Shown in pieces: positions 32,294 through 41,474 of a DNA stretch of 64,000 nucleotides. A program made the position numbers and the translations under genes. The notes beneath the pieces were generated by a model. The model was not told the origin of the DNA and ran no database searches. It worked only from the letters and a program-made list of their open reading frames with translations. How positions within the stretch are numbered: position 1 is the first letter of the stretch; each line of letters begins with the position of its first letter. Origin of the DNA: Candidatus Avedoeria danica. GTDB taxonomy: Bacteria; Chloroflexota; Anaerolineae; Epilineales; Epilineaceae. The stretch is from positions 1 to 64,000 of the forward strand of contig JADJCV010000005.1 in NCBI GenBank assembly GCA_016703025.1, in the 5' to 3' direction.

Positions 32294-34525
32294 ATGATCG
32301 TTCGCCACCTCACCCAGCGCCGGCTGCGCAGCGCGCTGACCGTGCTGGGCATCGCGCTCGGCATCGCGGCCATCGTCGTGCTCACAGCGGTGGCCGGCGG
32401 TTTGGCCAGCGGCTTCGGCGACCTGTTCGGGGGCTCGGATGCGGACCTGACCGTCACGCAGGCCGAGGCGTACGACCCGTTCATCAGCAGCCTGGACGCG
32501 CAGGACGGGGAGATCATCCGAGCACAGCCGCAGGTCGCCGATGTGGCCGGCATCCTCTACAGCGCGATCCCGCTCGGCGACATCCCGTTCTTCGTCGTGT
32601 TCGGCTACGAGCCGGACCGCTACGCCATCGCCCACTTCAAGGTGACCGAGGGGCGCACGCTGAAGGACGACCGCGAGATCCTGCTGGGCCAGGGCGCGGC
32701 GCGGAACCTGAAGCGGGGCGTGGGCGACAGCGTGAGTATCGCCGACAACGCCTATCGCGTCGTCGGGCTCTACGAGACCGGACAGTCGTTCGAGGAGGCG
32801 GGCGGCGTGATGACGCTCGCCGACGCGCAGGCCCTGTTCAAGCGGCCGCGGCAGGTAAACCTGTTCCAGGTGAAGCTGCGCACGCCCGACCAGGCCGCGG
32901 CGCTCCGCGACCGGCTCGCCCAGCGGCTGCCGCAGGCCCGCGTCACGCTCGGGACCGGGGCTGGGCAGCGGCTCGAGATCTACGCGATGCTCGAGGCGTT
33001 CGCCCTGGCGATCGGCCTCATCGCCGCCCTCGTCGGCGGGCTGGGCATGATGAACACGATCTTCATGGGCGTCTTCGAGCGCGTCCGCGACATCGGCGTC
33101 CTGCGGGCGCTTGGGTGGCGGCGGCGGCAAGTGGTGTGGATCATCGTCGGCGAGGCGTTGCTCCTCAGCGGCACGGGCGGCGTGTTCGGCGCGGTCATCG
33201 GCTGGTTGTCGCTCCTCGCGCTCAACCGCCTGCCGGCGTTCAGCAGCATGGTTGTTGCGTCGATATCGCCCTCTACGTTCGTCCAGGCCGGCATCGTCGC
33301 GTTCGGCATGGGCATCGTCGCCGCCTGGGTGCCCGCCGCCTGGGCCTCGCGCCTGCCGCCGATCGAGGCGCTCCGCTATGAGGGCGGCGTCGGCGGCGCG
33401 CGGCCGATCGCCTCGTGGGCCACGCGGCTGCCGACGGTGGCGCGCGACCTGATGCGGCGGCGCGGGCGGACGGGGCTGACGGCCGGCGGCATCGCGATCG
33501 GCGTCATGATCGTCGTCCTGCTCGACGGGCTGACGCAGGGCGTTTCGGCCCAGTTCAACCAGCTGATGGGCGAGGGCAGCTCCGACCTCGCCGTCGCCCA
33601 AGCCGACTTGGCCGACCTCAGCCTGAGCACGCTGGACGCCTCGATCGGCCAGCGCGTGGCGACGATGCCGGACGTCGAGGCCGTGGCCGGGATGGTCATG
33701 GGCTTCGTCAGCTCGCCGGAGATCCCGCTCCTCATCGTCTTCGGCCTGGCGCCGGGCGAGTTCGTCGTGGATCAGTTTGCCGTCGTCGAGGGCCGCCGCC
33801 CGACGGCGCGCGGCGAGGCGATGCTCGGACGGCCGGCGGCAGACAGCAACCGCAAACGCATCGGTGACGTCGTGCGGATCAGCGGACGTCCCTTCAAGAT
33901 CGTCGGGCTATACGAGACCGGCGTCGGCTACCAGGACACCGGCGCCGTCATCGACCTGCGCGAGGCGCAGGACCTGTTCGAGAAGCCGCGCCAGGTCAGC
34001 TTCTACCAGATCCGCCTGCGCCGGCCCGAGGCGGCCGCGACCGTGATGGCCGAGATCGAGCGCCGTTTTCCGGAGGCGGCCGTGTCGCGCTCGTCCGAAC
34101 TCGTCGACGATACCGCGGACTTCCAACGCATGGCGACGATCATGAACGCGCTCTCGTCCATCGCCGTCCTCGTCGGCAGCGTCGGCGTCGTGAACACGAT
34201 CCTGATGAGCGTGCTCGAGCGGACACGTGAGATCGGCGTGCTGCGGGCGGTCGGTTGGCGGCGGCGGCGCGTGATCGGCCAGATCGCCACGGAGTCGCTC
34301 CTCCTCGGGGCGGTCGGCGGCGTGATCGGCACGGTGCTCGGGGTGATCCTGCTGGCGCTGATGGCCTTCGTCCCGTCGCTGGGCGCGATGCTCGCCGGGG
34401 CGTACACGCCGAGCGTGTTCATCAAGGCGGCCGTCGTCTCGCTCGGGCTCGGCGCTTTGGGGAGCATCTACCCGGCGTGGCGGGCGAGCCGGATCGCGCC
34501 GGCGGAGGCGCTGCGGTATGAGTAA
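32294..34525 (+). CDS. ABC transporter permease, two FtsX modules fused in one chain
   Basis: 743 residues in two matching halves. Each half has a first membrane helix (LTVLGIALGIAAIVVLTAVA; LTAGGIAIGVMIVVLLDGLT), a MacB-type extracytoplasmic domain with the shared motif FKIVGLYETG or YRVVGLYETG, and three C-terminal helices ending in a coupling motif (RDIGVLRALGWRRRQV; REIGVLRAVGWRRRRV) and AxxALRYE. The halves are so alike that an in-tandem duplication and fusion is clear. ATG 32294 follows GGGGG and opens directly on the first module. Upstream codons are open but not protein-like. It forms an exporter with the adaptor and ATPase genes that follow. The cargo is unknown. Confidence 0.85.
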   Translation: MIVRHLTQRRLRSALTVLGIALGIAAIVVLTAVAGGLASGFGDLFGGSDADLTVTQAEAYDPFISSLDAQDGEIIRAQPQVADVAGILYSAIPLGDIPFFVVFGYEPDRYAIAHFKVTEGRTLKDDREILLGQGAARNLKRGVGDSVSIADNAYRVVGLYETGQSFEEAGGVMTLADAQALFKRPRQVNLFQVKLRTPDQAAALRDRLAQRLPQARVTLGTGAGQRLEIYAMLEAFALAIGLIAALVGGLGMMNTIFMGVFERVRDIGVLRALGWRRRQVVWIIVGEALLLSGTGGVFGAVIGWLSLLALNRLPAFSSMVVASISPSTFVQAGIVAFGMGIVAAWVPAAWASRLPPIEALRYEGGVGGARPIASWATRLPTVARDLMRRRGRTGLTAGGIAIGVMIVVLLDGLTQGVSAQFNQLMGEGSSDLAVAQADLADLSLSTLDASIGQRVATMPDVEAVAGMVMGFVSSPEIPLLIVFGLAPGEFVVDQFAVVEGRRPTARGEAMLGRPAADSNRKRIGDVVRISGRPFKIVGLYETGVGYQDTGAVIDLREAQDLFEKPRQVSFYQIRLRRPEAAATVMAEIERRFPEAAVSRSSELVDDTADFQRMATIMNALSSIAVLVGSVGVVNTILMSVLERTREIGVLRAVGWRRRRVIGQIATESLLLGAVGGVIGTVLGVILLALMAFVPSLGAMLAGAYTPSVFIKAAVVSLGLGALGSIYPAWRASRIAPAEALRYE

Positions 34526-34542
34526 GACGAAGCACGACGAGC

Positions 34543-34566
34543 GATCAAATTCGCTCGATTTTGATC
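34543..34566. promoter_or_regulatory. AT-rich dyad ahead of the membrane fusion protein gene
   Basis: GATCAAA (34543-34549) and TTTGATC (34560-34566) form an inverted repeat around a 10-base centre in the short gap between permease and adaptor. It stands out from the GC-rich surroundings. It ends 16 bases before the ATG at 34583, so it could be an operator or an RNA hairpin that tunes the adaptor gene. Confidence 0.4.
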
Positions 34567-34582
34567 ACCAGGAGATCGACTG

Positions 34583-35842
34583 ATGACCGCACTCCTCGAC
34601 AAGCGCTATCGCCCGTGGTGGATCGCCGCCGCCGTCGTCGCGCTGATCGCCGTGCTCTTCTCGGGCGGCCGCGCCTGGCAGGCCGCCCGCGCCCCGGCGC
34701 CGACGCCGACGCCGGACACCGCCGCGGACACCGTCGTCTGGGCGTCGGGCAAGGTCGTGCCGGTGCGGCGGGCCACGCTCTCGTTCGGGACGGCAGGGCG
34801 GCTGGTGGGCTTCAGCGTGATGGAGGGCGACACGATCACCGCCGGCGACCCGGTGGCGTTCCTGGACGCACCCGAACTCGAGGCGCAGCTGGCGCAGGCC
34901 GAGGCCGGGCTGGCGCTGGCCGAGGCGCAGCGCGACGTGATCCGCGCCGGCGCGGCGCCCGAGGACGTCGCCGTCGCCGACGCCGCCGTGCAGGCGGCGC
35001 AGGCGCAGCTGGCGGCGGCGGGCGCGGCGGGCGATCAGGCCGGCGCGGCGCTCCAGCGCGTCTCGTCCGGCGCGGACACCGAGCACGCGCTGGCCCGGAT
35101 CGCACTCGACCAGGCCAAGGACGAGCTCTACGGCGCGCAGTCCCGGCGCGACACGATCGGCGGCCAGCACGACCGCAAGGAGGTCGGCCAGCCGGAGTTC
35201 GACACCGCCAAGGCGGGCGTCCTCGTGGCAGCCGACGGCGTCCGCGCCGCCGAGGCCCGCCTGGCGGCGCTCGACGGCGGCGCGACCGACGCCACGCGCG
35301 CCGAGGCACAGGCCGCCGCCCGCCGCGCCCGCGCCGAAGCCGAGGTGGCGCGCGCGGCGCTGCGGCAGGCGGAACTGAAGGCGAACCAGCTCAAGGCGGG
35401 CGCGCGCCCCGAGGTGCTCGCCGTGGCCGAGGCCGACGTCGCGCGGGCGCGGGCCGCCCTCGACGCGGCCCGCGCCATCCAGGCCCAGACGTTGTTGCCC
35501 GCACCGTTCGACGGCACCGTCGGCGCGCTCCTGTTCCAGCCGGGCGAGCGCGTCCTGCCCGGCCAAGCCGTGGCGGTCATCGGCAGCCTGGATGCGCTGC
35601 GGATCGAGACGACGGACCTGCGCGAGACCGACGTGGCGCGCGTGCAGATCGGCCAGCCGGTCGACGTGACGTTCGACAGCCTGCCGGACGTGCGCATTGC
35701 GGGCCGCGTCGACTACCTGGCGCCGATGGCCGCGACCGGCCAGGGGGGCACGAGCTACGCCGTCTGGGTGGACCTGGATCGACCCGATCCGCGGGTACGC
35801 TGGGGGATGACGGCGTTCGTCAACATCCAGGTCGCGCCGTGA
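34583..35842 (+). CDS. HlyD/MacA-type membrane fusion protein (efflux adaptor)
   Basis: Links an inner-membrane ABC exporter to the outside. A membrane anchor lies at about 10-30 (WWIAAAVVALIAVLFSGG). The first half of the lipoyl domain follows (VVPVRRATLSFGTAGRLVGF). A very long Ala-rich coiled coil covers about 95-300 (AQAEAGLALAEAQRDVI to ARAALDAARAIQAQ). Then come the second lipoyl half (LLPAPFDGTVGALLFQPGERV) and a beta-barrel/MP domain ending at ALRIETTDLRETDVARVQIGQPV and RWGMTAFVNIQV. ATG at 34583 has AGGAG before it. The stop overlaps the GTG/ATG region of the ATPase gene. Confidence 0.88.
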   Translation: MTALLDKRYRPWWIAAAVVALIAVLFSGGRAWQAARAPAPTPTPDTAADTVVWASGKVVPVRRATLSFGTAGRLVGFSVMEGDTITAGDPVAFLDAPELEAQLAQAEAGLALAEAQRDVIRAGAAPEDVAVADAAVQAAQAQLAAAGAAGDQAGAALQRVSSGADTEHALARIALDQAKDELYGAQSRRDTIGGQHDRKEVGQPEFDTAKAGVLVAADGVRAAEARLAALDGGATDATRAEAQAAARRARAEAEVARAALRQAELKANQLKAGARPEVLAVAEADVARARAALDAARAIQAQTLLPAPFDGTVGALLFQPGERVLPGQAVAVIGSLDALRIETTDLRETDVARVQIGQPVDVTFDSLPDVRIAGRVDYLAPMAATGQGGTSYAVWVDLDRPDPRVRWGMTAFVNIQVAP

Positions 35843-35844
35843 CG

Positions 35845-36666
35845 ATGTCGGACGGCGCCCCGCCCTGGGTCGTCGAGGCCGTCGGCCTGACGCGGGTCTT
35901 CCCCGACGCCGTGGCCGTGCGCGCGCTGGACGGGGTCGACGTGCGGATCGCCCGCGGCGAGTTCGTGGCGATCATGGGGCCGTCGGGCAGCGGCAAGTCG
36001 ACGCTGCTGCACCTGGTGGGGGCGCTCGACCGGCCAACGGAGGGTGTGATCCGCGTCGACGGTCAGGACTTGGCCGCGGTGACCGACCTCGACCGCTTCC
36101 GAGCGCGCTCGATCGGCTTCATCTTCCAGATGCACAACCTGCTGCCCACGCTCACCGCCGCCGAGAACGTCGGCGTGCCGATGCAGGGCATCGGGGTGCC
36201 GGCCGCGATCCGGCGAACGCGGTCGCTCGAGCTGCTCGACTCCCTTGGGCTCGGGCACTTGGCCCACCGGCTGCCGAACCAGCTCTCGGGCGGCCAGCGC
36301 CAGCGCGTGGCGGTGGCCCGGGCGCTGGCCAACGACCCGGCGCTCATCCTGGCCGACGAGCCGACCGGCAATCTGGACTCGACATCCGGCGGCGAGGTCG
36401 TGAAGCGGTTCCAATCCCTGGCCCACGAGCACGGCAAGACGATCGTCCTGGTGACGCACGACCCCGTGGTGGCGCTGGCGGCGGGTCGGATCATCACGCT
36501 GCGTGACGGGCGGATCGACCAAGACGAGCAGGTCGACGAGGCGTACGTCAACCAGTTGAACGCGCTGCGCCCGACGCCGCTGGGCCGGCTGCTGTTCGGC
36601 GAGCGGCCGGTGGCCGGTTCGTCGTTGGCCGATGCATCGCAGCCGCCGGCCCAGCGTTTGGGATGA
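35845..36666 (+). CDS. ABC transporter ATP-binding protein (MacB/LolD type)
   Basis: The motor of the exporter encoded by the two genes before it. Walker A MGPSGSGKSTLLHLVGALDRP is at about 44-65, the Q-loop IGFIFQMHNLLPTLTAAENV at about 90-110, the signature LSGGQRQRVAVARALANDP at about 146-165, Walker B LILADEPTGNLDS just after, and the switch His in VLVTHDP at about 200. The spacing is that of LolD/MacB ATPases. ATG 35845 was chosen; a GTG at 35839 overlaps the previous stop and is also possible. The C-terminal 40 residues after the domain are poorly conserved in character. Confidence 0.92.
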   Translation: MSDGAPPWVVEAVGLTRVFPDAVAVRALDGVDVRIARGEFVAIMGPSGSGKSTLLHLVGALDRPTEGVIRVDGQDLAAVTDLDRFRARSIGFIFQMHNLLPTLTAAENVGVPMQGIGVPAAIRRTRSLELLDSLGLGHLAHRLPNQLSGGQRQRVAVARALANDPALILADEPTGNLDSTSGGEVVKRFQSLAHEHGKTIVLVTHDPVVALAAGRIITLRDGRIDQDEQVDEAYVNQLNALRPTPLGRLLFGERPVAGSSLADASQPPAQRLG

Positions 36667-36673
36667 TGTCGAA

Positions 36674-36692
36674 GCCCCTCCCGAGGAGGGGC
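36674..36692. terminator. Hairpin after the exporter operon
   Basis: GCCCCTCC-CGA-GGAGGGGC, a perfect 8-base stem with a 3-base loop, starts 8 bases after the ATPase stop and ends 5 bases before the stop of the convergent glsB-like gene. It probably ends both transcripts. Confidence 0.7.
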
Positions 36693-36696
36693 CCGG

Positions 36697-36954
36697 CTAT
36701 CTGGCCCGGCGGATCAGACGCAAGACAATGAGCAGCAGGATCGCGCCGACGGTGGCGACGATGATCTGGCCGAACAGCCCCGCGGGCAGCCCAAGGTTCA
36801 GCTGCGGGAGCAACCAGCCGCCGATGAACGCGCCGACGATCCCGATGATGATCGTCTCGAGCAGCCCGCCGGCGTAGCCGCCGACGACGGCCTGGCCGAG
36901 CCAGCCGGCGATCGCGCCGATGACGATCCAGATGAGCACGGTCTGCAGATCCAT
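36697..36954 (-). CDS. GlsB/YeaQ/YmgE family small membrane protein
   Basis: 85 residues and three membrane helices: VLIWIVIGAIAGWLGQAVVGG, LLETIIIGIVGAFIGGWLLPQ and GLFGQIIVATVGAILLLIVLRLI. The glycine-rich pattern and size are those of the transglycosylase-associated (GlsB/YeaQ) stress proteins, whose biochemical role is not settled. Translation starts at ATG 36954. It converges on the exporter ATPase across a hairpin and diverges from the NRAMP gene. Confidence 0.85.
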   Translation of the reverse strand: MDLQTVLIWIVIGAIAGWLGQAVVGGYAGGLLETIIIGIVGAFIGGWLLPQLNLGLPAGLFGQIIVATVGAILLLIVLRLIRRAR

Positions 36955-37167
36955 GGCCTACCTCCAAGTGTGCGTTTGCCTCGACGGCCAGCTGCGGCGG
37001 GCCGTCGTCGGGCACGATACCACCGGCGGATGCGGCGCGCCAGCGTCGCGGCAGCGCTGGGCCGCGCTGCAGCTGGCCATTCGTACCGGGACGACTATCC
37101 TGGGAGCCGCCGCAAACGGTCGATCCGCCGATCCCCACCGTCGATGCCGGAAAGGCACGCCTGAACG

Positions 37168-38487
37168 ATGACGTCCCCACCGACGGCGCCGGCATCGATC
37201 CCGCCGACCGCCCCACGCGAGCGCCTGCCCGATCGCATCCGCCACTTCTTCCGCGACCTCGGCCCCGGCATCGTCACCGGCGCCGCGGACGACGACCCGT
37301 CCGGCATCTCGACGTACTCCGTCACCGGTGCGGCGTATGGCCTGAGCATGCTCTGGACGGTGCTCCTCACGTTCCCGCTCATGGCCGCCGTCCAGCTGAT
37401 GTGCGCCCGCCTTGCGCTCGTCCGCGGCGAGGGCCTGGCCGGCGTGATCCGGCGCCGTTACCCGCGCGGCGTCCTGTGGGGGGCGTGCGCGCTGCTCGTG
37501 ACGGCCAACGTCGTGAACATCGGCGCCGACCTCGCGGGCATGGCCGAGTCGCTCGAGATGGTCACGGGCATCCACCACGACGTCTGGCTGCCGCTCGTCG
37601 CGGGCGCCATCATCGCGGCGCTGATCTGGTGGAGCTACCACCGCCTGGCCCGCGTCTTCAAGTGGCTGACGCTGGTGTTGATCGCCTATGTGCTCACCGC
37701 ACTGTTGACCCACCCCGACGTCGGCGACGTGCTGCGGGCCACGTTCGTGCCGCACATCGAGTGGACGCCGGCCTTCCTGGCGACGCTGCTCGGCATCCTG
37801 GGGACCACGATCACGCCCTACATGTTCTTCTGGCAGGCAGCCCAAGAGGTCGAGGAGGAGCGGGCACTCGGTCGCGTCACGGTGGCCTCGCGCCGCGGAG
37901 CGACGGACGCCGAGCTGGCCATCGCGCGCACGGACGTGCTCACCGGGATGGGCTGGGCGGGTGCGGCGATGTACTTCATCATCCTGACCGCCGCCACGAC
38001 GCTCCACACGGCGGGCGCGACCGACATCCAAACCGCCAAGCAGGCCGCCGAAGCGCTCCGCCCGCTGGCCGGCGACGCGGCCTACCTACTGTTCACGCTC
38101 GGCATCGTCGGCACGGGCATGCTCGGCGTGCCCGTCCTGGCCGGTTCGGCGGCCTACGCGATCAGCGAGGCGATGCACTGGCGCGGCTCGCTGAACGACC
38201 GGCCGCGCGTCGGGGCCAAGTTCTACGGCGTCATCGTCGCCGCGGTCCTCCTCGGGCTGGCGCTCGATTACGTCGGCATCAGCGCGGTGCGGGCGCTGTT
38301 CTACGCGGCGGTCGTCAACGGCTTGCTCGCCCCGCCGCTCGTCGTGCTGATCACGCTGTTGTCGGGCGACCGCAGCGTCATGGGCGACCGGGTGAGTGGG
38401 CGCTGGGTGCGAGGGCTGGGGTGGGCGACGGCGGCGGTGATGGGGGCGGCGGGGGTGGGGATGGTGGTGACGTGGCTGGGGCAGTAG
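37168..38487 (+). CDS. NRAMP-family divalent metal transporter with non-canonical metal-site motifs
   Basis: 439 residues, about eleven membrane helices. NRAMP proteins import Mn2+ or Fe2+ with protons. Helix 1 normally has DPGN; here it reads ADDDPSGISTYSVTGAAYG. Helix 6 normally has MPH; here it is GTTITPYMFFWQAAQEVEEE, without the metal-coordinating methionine in its usual place. These changes resemble the NRAMP-related branch that is thought to differ in metal choice, so Mn2+ should not be assumed. Other helices are normal in length. The N-terminal 30 residues are Pro-rich and cytoplasmic. The gene stands alone. Confidence 0.82.
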   Translation: MTSPPTAPASIPPTAPRERLPDRIRHFFRDLGPGIVTGAADDDPSGISTYSVTGAAYGLSMLWTVLLTFPLMAAVQLMCARLALVRGEGLAGVIRRRYPRGVLWGACALLVTANVVNIGADLAGMAESLEMVTGIHHDVWLPLVAGAIIAALIWWSYHRLARVFKWLTLVLIAYVLTALLTHPDVGDVLRATFVPHIEWTPAFLATLLGILGTTITPYMFFWQAAQEVEEERALGRVTVASRRGATDAELAIARTDVLTGMGWAGAAMYFIILTAATTLHTAGATDIQTAKQAAEALRPLAGDAAYLLFTLGIVGTGMLGVPVLAGSAAYAISEAMHWRGSLNDRPRVGAKFYGVIVAAVLLGLALDYVGISAVRALFYAAVVNGLLAPPLVVLITLLSGDRSVMGDRVSGRWVRGLGWATAAVMGAAGVGMVVTWLGQ

Positions 38488-38610
38488 GAGCGGTGGAACG
38501 GGTGGGAACGAGGCAGTGCTGCGGGTTGTTGCTCCCCTGACTTGGTCGTACCATCGTTGGGTCCGACCTCTGCTCCGACAGCTCTGCCGCAGACAGACTT
38601 GGAGTGCACG

Positions 38611-39189
38611 ATGGCCATGCCGGCCACGCTCACCTACACCCCGGACGAGTACCTTGCGATCGAGCGCGCGGCCGCGCACCGGAGCGAGTTTCTCGACGGG
38701 CGGATCGTGGCGATGTCCGGAGGCAGCCGGAACCACAGCCTGATCACCGCCCAGCTGATCCGCCTGCTCGGCAACCAACTCGACGGGCGACCGTGCGAAG
38801 TGCACGGCAGCGACATGCGGGTTAAGGTCGCCGACCAGGGACTGTACACCTATCCGGACGTCACGGCGGTCTGCGGCGAACCGCAGTTCGAGGACGCGCA
38901 CGGCGACACGTTGCTCAACCCGACCGTGATCTTCGAGGTGCTCTCGCCAACCACCGAAGCCTACGACCGCGGCGAGAAGTTCGCGCGCTACCGCCGGCTG
39001 TCATCGCTCTTGGAGTTCGTGCTCGTGGCGCAGGACCTCCCGCGCATCGAACGGTTCACGCGCGACGGTGACGACTGGGTGCTGACGGCGTTCGACGGGC
39101 TGGAGGCGACGGTTGCGCTCGCGTCCGTCGGCTGCGGGGTGCGGTTGGGCGATGTGTATGCGAAGGTGGGTTGGGGAGCGGACAACTGA
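38611..39189 (+). CDS. Uma2 family endonuclease-fold protein (first of three)
   Basis: 192 residues, starting at ATG 38611 with GGAG six bases before. Uma2 (formerly DUF820) proteins have a PD-(D/E)XK nuclease fold and are greatly expanded in Cyanobacteria and Chloroflexota; their role is unclear. Visible family motifs are YTPDEYLAIERAAAHRSEFLDG, MSGGSRNHSLI, YTYPDVTAVCGEPQF (catalytic Asp), NPTVIFEVLSPTTEAYDRGEK (catalytic Glu region) and YRRLSSLLEFVLVAQD. All active-site elements are present. It is not obviously in an operon. Confidence 0.85.
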   Translation: MAMPATLTYTPDEYLAIERAAAHRSEFLDGRIVAMSGGSRNHSLITAQLIRLLGNQLDGRPCEVHGSDMRVKVADQGLYTYPDVTAVCGEPQFEDAHGDTLLNPTVIFEVLSPTTEAYDRGEKFARYRRLSSLLEFVLVAQDLPRIERFTRDGDDWVLTAFDGLEATVALASVGCGVRLGDVYAKVGWGADN

Positions 39190-39275
39190 CTCGCGGCGCG
39201 CGGTCGCTCATGCCGACGCCGCCAGGTGGCAGCGTCGGCTGAGCGCGTGGTCCATCGTTCCGCGGTCCGCGGCGG

Positions 39276-41180
39276 TCAGTTCGGTTGGATCAGGTTGCCT
39301 CCGCGCCATGCGTTGGTTTGGCCCGCGGTGGTGCTCCGGTTCGCACCGCCGCCGACGGTCGAGCGCACGCCGTTCGCCGTGTTCCGATCGCCGCCACCGA
39401 CCGTCGATGCTTCGGCGGCGGCGGTGTTGCTCGAGCCGCCCGTGACCGACGCGTATCGTCCGGATGCGGTGTTGACGATGCCACCGCACACGGATGCGGC
39501 GCTTCCGGTGGCCGTGTTGCTCGTGCCTCCGCTTACGGATGCATAGGAGGTGCCGGCGGCCGTGTTGTATGAGCCGCCGCTCACGGACGCGAAGCTGCCG
39601 CTCGCCGTGTTGTTCTGACCACCGCTGACGGATGCGTAGTTGCCGCTGGCCGTGTTGTTCCGACCGCCGCTTGCGGACGCATAGCTGCGGGTGGCCGTGT
39701 TGCTCTGTCCGCCGCTCACGGACGCGGCATAGGCACCCGAGATATTGCCCTGCCCACCGCTCACGGACGAATAGTCACCGCTTGCCAAATTGCCGTTCCC
39801 CCCGCCCACCGTCGCGAACCGCCCGCGCGCCGTGTTGTTCTCGCCCGCCACGATGCCGCCGAACGCAGAATACGAATTCCCGCGCCCCACCACCACCATG
39901 TGCGACCCCGTCCTGGGATCCCCGCCGCCCGGCCGCGCCTCGTTGTACCCCACGATCACGTTTCCCAGTGCGTTCGGCCCACCGTCCGTCGCCCCGGTGC
40001 CGTTCACTACATGCAGGTTGGCACCGCTGATCGTCAGGTCGTTGCCAGCGCGCGACACATGCTGCAGCTTGTCCTCGAGGGCCGCCAGGCGTGCTTCGAC
40101 GCCGCCGAGCGCGGCCACCTTGGCTTCGAGCGCGCTCACTTGGCCCTGCAGGGTGGCCACCTGCGCCTGGAGGATCGGCACTGTCGCCTCGGCCGCTTGG
40201 AGGCGGACATCGAGCGCGCACGCCGACGGACAAGACTCGAGGGCGATCACACGGGCATCGAGCTCGCAGATGTCGACGCAAGGGGGTGTCGACGGCAGGC
40301 AGTGACCCGCTGCGCCGGCAGCGTAGAGCGCAGTCACGTCGTCGTCCGAGAGGGCGACGTTGTACAGCTCGACTTCGTCGAGCAGGCCCGTGAACGGCTG
40401 GGCAAAGCCGCCGCCGAACATGAGGGGAGCGGTGTTGTTCAAGTCATACGGCGGCAGAAGGCTCGTCAGGGGGTCGAGGGCGTCGTTGACGCTGTTCACG
40501 CTGACCAGGTTGCCATCGATGTAGAACTTCACGCCCGCGTCGGGGGCGGTGCGGCGCACGGCGATGGCGACATGCTGCCAGGCACCTTTGACGACCACCG
40601 GGCTGACCGGTTTGAAGTAATTGTGGCCGCCGCCGGTGCGGACAATTTGCAGCTCGTATCGATCGTGGCGCACGACCACCGAGAACCAGCCGTCACCGGC
40701 ATTGCCCGCGGGACCGGCGGTCCAGCCTCGCTTTTGCAGTAGCCCGACGAGCGCGAAGTTCGTCTCGGTTCCGGTCGGTATCTTGATCCAGAAGTCGATG
40801 CTGAAGTCGCCTGTCCCGAACCGCAGCTCCGGCGCATCGGCCACGGTCAGCGCGGTGAAGTCACCGGCGGAGGAGCCGCCGAACTCGAGCGCGCCGCGCA
40901 CGTTGCCCGGTTCGACGCTTCCGCTCGGGTGCCAGACCTCGCCCGTGCCCAGCGTGAGGTCGTGCTGGCCGCCGGCGATGTCGCTCGCTACAGTGCCACC
41001 GGCTTCGTCGAACGGCCACCAGGCCACCAGGCCGTCGGGTGTCGGGGCGCAGGTCGGCAGAGTTGCCGTGGCAGCCGGCGCCGCCGTGGCGGGAGCCGCT
41101 TGCACGGAAACGGCGGCCACGGCGACGGCGGTGACAATCGCGGCGAACACGAGCCGCGGGCGGGCGGACAGGCTGCGCAT
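39276..41180 (-). CDS. Secreted LamG protein with coiled coil and YadA-head-like repeats
   Basis: ATG 41180 has a strong AGGAGGA ribosome site. A signal peptide (LVFAAIVTAVAVAAVSVQA) precedes a LamG/concanavalin-like domain at about 45-270 (DGLVAWWPFDEAGGTVASD, FSIDFWIKIPTG, FYIDGNLVSVN, LLDEVELYNVALSDDDVTALY). A cysteine-rich link follows, then a coiled coil at about 310-360 (VATLQGQVSALEAKVAALGGV). Next come roughly fifteen repeats of about 15 residues of the type ASVSGGQNNTASGSY, as in the left-handed beta-roll of YadA-type heads. It has no YadA anchor and ends without the (F/Y)LP tail. The likely product is a trimeric surface fibre; the ligand is unknown. Confidence 0.8.
   Translation of the reverse strand: MRSLSARPRLVFAAIVTAVAVAAVSVQAAPATAAPAATATLPTCAPTPDGLVAWWPFDEAGGTVASDIAGGQHDLTLGTGEVWHPSGSVEPGNVRGALEFGGSSAGDFTALTVADAPELRFGTGDFSIDFWIKIPTGTETNFALVGLLQKRGWTAGPAGNAGDGWFSVVVRHDRYELQIVRTGGGHNYFKPVSPVVVKGAWQHVAIAVRRTAPDAGVKFYIDGNLVSVNSVNDALDPLTSLLPPYDLNNTAPLMFGGGFAQPFTGLLDEVELYNVALSDDDVTALYAAGAAGHCLPSTPPCVDICELDARVIALESCPSACALDVRLQAAEATVPILQAQVATLQGQVSALEAKVAALGGVEARLAALEDKLQHVSRAGNDLTISGANLHVVNGTGATDGGPNALGNVIVGYNEARPGGGDPRTGSHMVVVGRGNSYSAFGGIVAGENNTARGRFATVGGGNGNLASGDYSSVSGGQGNISGAYAASVSGGQSNTATRSYASASGGRNNTASGNYASVSGGQNNTASGSFASVSGGSYNTAAGTSYASVSGGTSNTATGSAASVCGGIVNTASGRYASVTGGSSNTAAAEASTVGGGDRNTANGVRSTVGGGANRSTTAGQTNAWRGGNLIQPN
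39300..39870. repeat. Coding tandem repeat (about 45-base units) in the surface protein gene
   Basis: The C-terminal third of the LamG gene consists of units that each encode a variant of S-V-S-G-G-x-x-N-T-A-x-G-x-Y-A. Units diverge at the third base but keep GGCCGTGTTGT on the plus strand. This array is protein-coding and not a CRISPR. Confidence 0.8.
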
Positions 41181-41474
41181 GGCATTCCTCCTGCACGGTC
41201 GATGGTGAGGCCGACGGTCGGGTGTGCGGACGCGTGGGGGAACGCCGTTCAAGCGATGTCGGCACGAAGCCGTTGTCGGCCAATGAGTATCCGTATGCCG
41301 TTGGCGGGTCAAATGTTCCGTGGGACACCCACGGCTCGACAATCCACCCGCCTGAGCTGCTGGCCGCCGGATTCGGATCGTGAACATGGCGGCCTCCACC
41401 TACGGATAGCCGATGGGAACACCGCGGGATGATCGGCCGTCAACAGTCCATTCGGTGGCGACGACGCCACATCG

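Noticed and set aside
34561..35838. Long upstream extension of the ABC ATPase frame
   Set aside because: This part is an alternate-frame shadow of the HlyD-type adaptor; the ATPase starts at 35845 (or GTG 35839).
39300..39870. CRISPR-like regular repeats
   Set aside because: The units are codon-periodic and encode YadA-head-type repeats in an intact secreted protein; no spacer structure and no cas genes.
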